Source: Clostridia bacterium | GTDB taxonomy: Bacteria; Bacillota_A; Clostridia; TANB77; CAG-508 | DNA length: 24,624 bases | Reading direction: 5' to 3' | Assembly: GCA_017621295.1 (NCBI GenBank) | Contig: JAGATI010000136.1 | Coordinates: 1-24,624 of the forward strand | Shown here: one piece after another, positions 22,473-24,624 of the stretch | Position numbering within the stretch: the first letter of the stretch is position 1 | Layout: the number at the start of each line of letters is the position of its first letter | The notes under the pieces: generated by a model | What the model was told of the DNA's origin: nothing | Databases searched by the model: none | Seen by the model: only the letters and a program-made list of their open reading frames with translations | Position numbers and translations under genes: made by a program

Positions 22473-23510
22473 ATGATAGAAGGATATATATGTAAAATAG
22501 CAACTATTGAAGAAATGGAACAAAATTGGAATTATCTAATAGAAATACATCCAGGAGATAATGCATGGCAAAAATATAAAGAAAAAGCAATTCGAGATAT
22601 GCAAAACGGAAATGCGATAGTTTATTACGGATTATTAAATGGAGTAATAATATCAGAAGCGACAGCAATATTATCAAATATAGAGGCTCAAAATAGTGAT
22701 GGATTAGTAGATAATACAACAGTATATTTATCAGCTTTTAGGACAAGAAAAGAGTGTCAAGGAAAAGGTTATTTTTCAGAACTATATAAATTTATGGAAA
22801 ATGACTTAAAGAATAAAGGTTATAAAAAATTAACTTTAGGTGTAGAACCATGTGAAGTAAAAAATATGATGATATATTTTAAGTATGGTTTTACTGAATT
22901 TATAAAGAATGCTTATGAGATAGAACCACCTAAAAACGAAAACGAAGAACCTACGAAATATCTAGTTAGTTATTATGCAAAGAATTTAGAAGAAAAAACA
23001 ATGAAAAATAATAAAGTAAATGGAAAGATAATTGCTATTTGCGGTAAAATTGCTAGCGGGAAATCATATTATGCTAATCAGATCAAAGAAAAAGAAAATG
23101 CAATTATTCTAAATACAGACGAACTTACTTATGCTATGTTTGATAATGAACAAGGAGAAAAATATACAGAATTAGCCAATAGAGCTAACGAGTATTTATT
23201 AAAGAAAGCAGTAGAGCTTATAAAAATAGGTTGTAATGTTATTATTGATTGGGGATTTTGGAGAAAATACAATAGAGGGTATATAAATGAGTATTTTAAA
23301 AATGAAGATATAATAGTAGAATGGCATTATATAAATATTGATGATTTATCATGGCAAAAAAATATTGAAGAAAGAAATAATAATATAGAGGCAGGACTGA
23401 ATAAATCAGATTTTTATGTAACAGAAGGACTTAAGAAAAAACTATTAGATAATTGGGAAGAACCTAGTCGAAAAGAAATTGATGTTTGGCATGATTTTAA
23501 AAGACAATAG
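22473..23510 (+). CDS. GNAT acetyltransferase fused to a P-loop kinase
   Basis: The 345-residue protein has a GNAT domain (1-170) with acetyl-CoA motif RKECQGKGY (92-100) and the KYGF motif, and a second domain (about 183-345) with Walker A GKIASGKS (191-198), NTDELTYAMF and VIIDWGFWRKYNR. The latter resembles small-molecule or zeta-toxin-like kinases that phosphorylate hydroxyl groups. An internal ATG at 23001 lacks an RBS, so the fusion is probably real. Bifunctional acetyl- and phosphotransferases are known among drug-modifying enzymes, but substrates here are unknown. It begins 13 bases after the previous GNAT gene with AAGGTG as RBS. Confidence 0.8.
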   Translation: MIEGYICKIATIEEMEQNWNYLIEIHPGDNAWQKYKEKAIRDMQNGNAIVYYGLLNGVIISEATAILSNIEAQNSDGLVDNTTVYLSAFRTRKECQGKGYFSELYKFMENDLKNKGYKKLTLGVEPCEVKNMMIYFKYGFTEFIKNAYEIEPPKNENEEPTKYLVSYYAKNLEEKTMKNNKVNGKIIAICGKIASGKSYYANQIKEKENAIILNTDELTYAMFDNEQGEKYTELANRANEYLLKKAVELIKIGCNVIIDWGFWRKYNRGYINEYFKNEDIIVEWHYINIDDLSWQKNIEERNNNIEAGLNKSDFYVTEGLKKKLLDNWEEPSRKEIDVWHDFKRQ

Positions 23511-23524
23511 ATAAGGTGATTAAA

Positions 23525-23899
23525 TTGAATATAGAAGAAATAACACAATATTGTTTAAAAAAAGAAAAAGCATATATAGATTATCCTTTTGGGGATATTC
23601 CAATATGTTTCAAAGTAAATAACAAATTATTTGCACAACTGTATCCACTAGAAAATGATTATAAAATAACTTTAAAATGTAATGTTTTATTAGCAGAGAT
23701 ATATAGAAAACAGTATAAAGATATTGTAGTTAAAGGATATCATTGCCCTTCAGTTCAAGCACTACATTTTAATACAATTTATATAAATAAAATAGATAAA
23801 AAAATTTTATTTGAAATGATAGACCATTCTTATGATGAAGTTATAAAAAGTTTTTCAAAAAAAGTTCAAAGAGAAATTTTAGGAGAAGAAAATGAGTAA
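23525..23899 (+). CDS. MmcQ/YjbR-family protein
   Basis: I prefer TTG 23525, six bases after AAGGTG; GTG 23516 is the alternative but overlaps that RBS. The product of about 124 residues matches the MmcQ/YjbR (DUF1801-like cleft) fold: IEEITQYCLKKEKAYIDYPF, then ICFKVNNKLFAQLYP, KITLKCNVLLAEIYR and MIDHSYDEVIKSFSKK. The family has a double-wing DNA-binding-like fold, without proven function. Its end overlaps the next gene by eight bases. Confidence 0.75.
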   Translation: MNIEEITQYCLKKEKAYIDYPFGDIPICFKVNNKLFAQLYPLENDYKITLKCNVLLAEIYRKQYKDIVVKGYHCPSVQALHFNTIYINKIDKKILFEMIDHSYDEVIKSFSKKVQREILGEENE

Positions 23900-24341
23900 T
23901 AAATATATAGAAGAAATAAAAGAAATTTTTGATAATAATAAAGAAAAAAGAATATTAGTAATAGGAACAACATGTACAGGAAAATCTACTTTAATAAAAA
24001 AATTAGGTGTAGGTGTAGACATGGACAAAGAAATATTTCCATTATTAACCAAACAGGAAACTGACTATGTATGTCAAACACCATGGACAGAAGAAATTGG
24101 AGAAAAGATGGATTTTTTTGTAAGAACTAAACTTAAAATAACTCCAGGTTCTCCTTTATTTGGTACAGTATTGATAGATTGTGATTTGATAATGTATCTA
24201 CATATAAATGATGAACTTTTAAAAAAGAGAACTGATTTAAGGAATGTAGATTTTACAAATGCAAAAAATATGCAGTCAAAAATTGAAGAAGAAATCAAAG
24301 ATTCAAATAAAAAAGTAATTACACTTGAAGTAATGGAATAA
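23892..24341 (+). CDS. Small P-loop kinase/NTPase
   Basis: The 149-residue protein has Walker A GTTCTGKS (25-32) and a likely acceptor or lid region (MDKEIFPLL, TPWTEEIGEKMDFFVR). A Walker B-like strand (GTVLIDCDLIMYLHI) leads to LLKKRTDLRNVDF. It resembles small shikimate/nucleotide-kinase-like proteins. The substrate is unknown. The start overlaps the MmcQ gene; an AGGAG RBS is present. Confidence 0.75.
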   Translation: MSNKYIEEIKEIFDNNKEKRILVIGTTCTGKSTLIKKLGVGVDMDKEIFPLLTKQETDYVCQTPWTEEIGEKMDFFVRTKLKITPGSPLFGTVLIDCDLIMYLHINDELLKKRTDLRNVDFTNAKNMQSKIEEEIKDSNKKVITLEVME

Positions 24342-24360
24342 ATGAAAAGAGGGATATAAG

Positions 24361-24624
24361 ATGAAGAAGATATTATTAACAAGCACAGGTTTTTCTAATA
24401 AAAATATTGAAAGAAAATTCTTAGAATTATTAGGGAAAAATCCAAAAGAAGCTAAAGTATTATTTATAATTACAGCTGCAATTGATCCAGATGCAGTAAG
24501 AATATTATCAGGTTGTTTAGACGATTTAACAAATTGTGGTGTCAAAGATGAAAATATAAAAATTTATGATATGCATAAATCTATGACAGCAGAAGAACTA
24601 AATGAGTTTGATGCAATATATGTA
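24361..24624 (+). CDS. Peptidase S51/class I glutamine amidotransferase-like protein, 5' part
   Basis: From ATG 24361 after AGAGGGAT the frame stays open to the window end (88 residues). The start MKKILLTSTGFSNKNIERKF and the segments AKVLFIITAA and ENIKIYDMHK match the N-terminal half of the peptidase E (S51) group. The nucleophile region lies beyond the window, so activity cannot be judged. It follows the kinase gene by 19 bases. Confidence 0.75.
   Translation, partial: MKKILLTSTGFSNKNIERKFLELLGKNPKEAKVLFIITAAIDPDAVRILSGCLDDLTNCGVKDENIKIYDMHKSMTAEELNEFDAIYV

Overview
The DNA is very A+T-rich, uses TGA as a normal stop codon, and has strong purine-rich ribosome binding sites with occasional TTG or GTG starts. 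It carries Gram-positive surface genes: a sortase and an LPXTG-like adhesin with SpaA-type repeats. This points to a low-GC member of the Bacillota, probably an intestinal Clostridia-like lineage. I cannot name the species. No rRNA, tRNA, CRISPR array, integrase or relaxase is visible.

Layout. (1) 1-3446 is the end of a type IV secretion/conjugation operon: a VirB4-type ATPase (cut by the window edge and frameshifted near 717-723), a membrane-anchored M23 peptidase, a small membrane protein, a TadZ/CpaE-like ATPase with a degenerate P-loop, and a small membrane protein, closed by a terminator. (2) 3475-3809 is non-coding: two tandem copies of a structured element, then a promoter and leader. 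(3) 3810-16396 is the accessory part of the element. It contains a RadC-like JAB protein, a three-gene nuclease cargo (zinc-ribbon/PD-(D/E)XK-like nuclease, an unknown protein, a GIY-YIG protein), an unknown protein, a ribosomal protein S6 paralogue, a DUF2958 protein, a membrane protein, a sortase, a SpoVG paralogue, a membrane-anchored stalk protein, and a 1055-residue thioester/SpaA adhesin ending in LPRTGF, followed by a strong terminator. (4) 16551-24624 reads as ordinary chromosome or non-mobile accessory DNA: a dipeptidase, an NTF2-like protein, YgjV, an SDR, a histidine phosphatase, an alpha/beta hydrolase, acetyltransferases, P-loop kinases, an MmcQ/YjbR protein and the start of an S51-like protein.

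The most striking result is a four-member regulon inside the element. Upstream of radC-like, the 322-aa gene, the sortase and the adhesin lies the same architecture. Three TTCA half-sites are spaced exactly 11 bp apart and the last abuts a TTGAC(A/G) -35 box. A 17-bp spacer and a TANNAT -10 box follow. A terminator-like hairpin with a U-tract then sits in the leader just before the ribosome binding site. All four arrays keep identical phasing, which suggests one activator plus conditional read-through coordinating the accessory and surface genes.

A second unexpected pattern is that five unrelated cytoplasmic proteins of the element (RadC-like, the 322-aa protein, S6-like, DUF2958, SpoVG-like) all end in a short, very acidic tail capped by I, Y or VL. 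The exported proteins and the nuclease cargo lack it. The nuclease cargo has its own consensus promoter, whose -35 overlaps the radC-like stop codon, and sits between two nearly identical leader copies. It looks like an exchangeable, possibly defence-related cassette. Surface proteins (sortase, stalk protein, adhesin) probably mediate cell-cell contact or colonisation, while the VirB4/M23/TadZ-like set belongs to the transfer machine.
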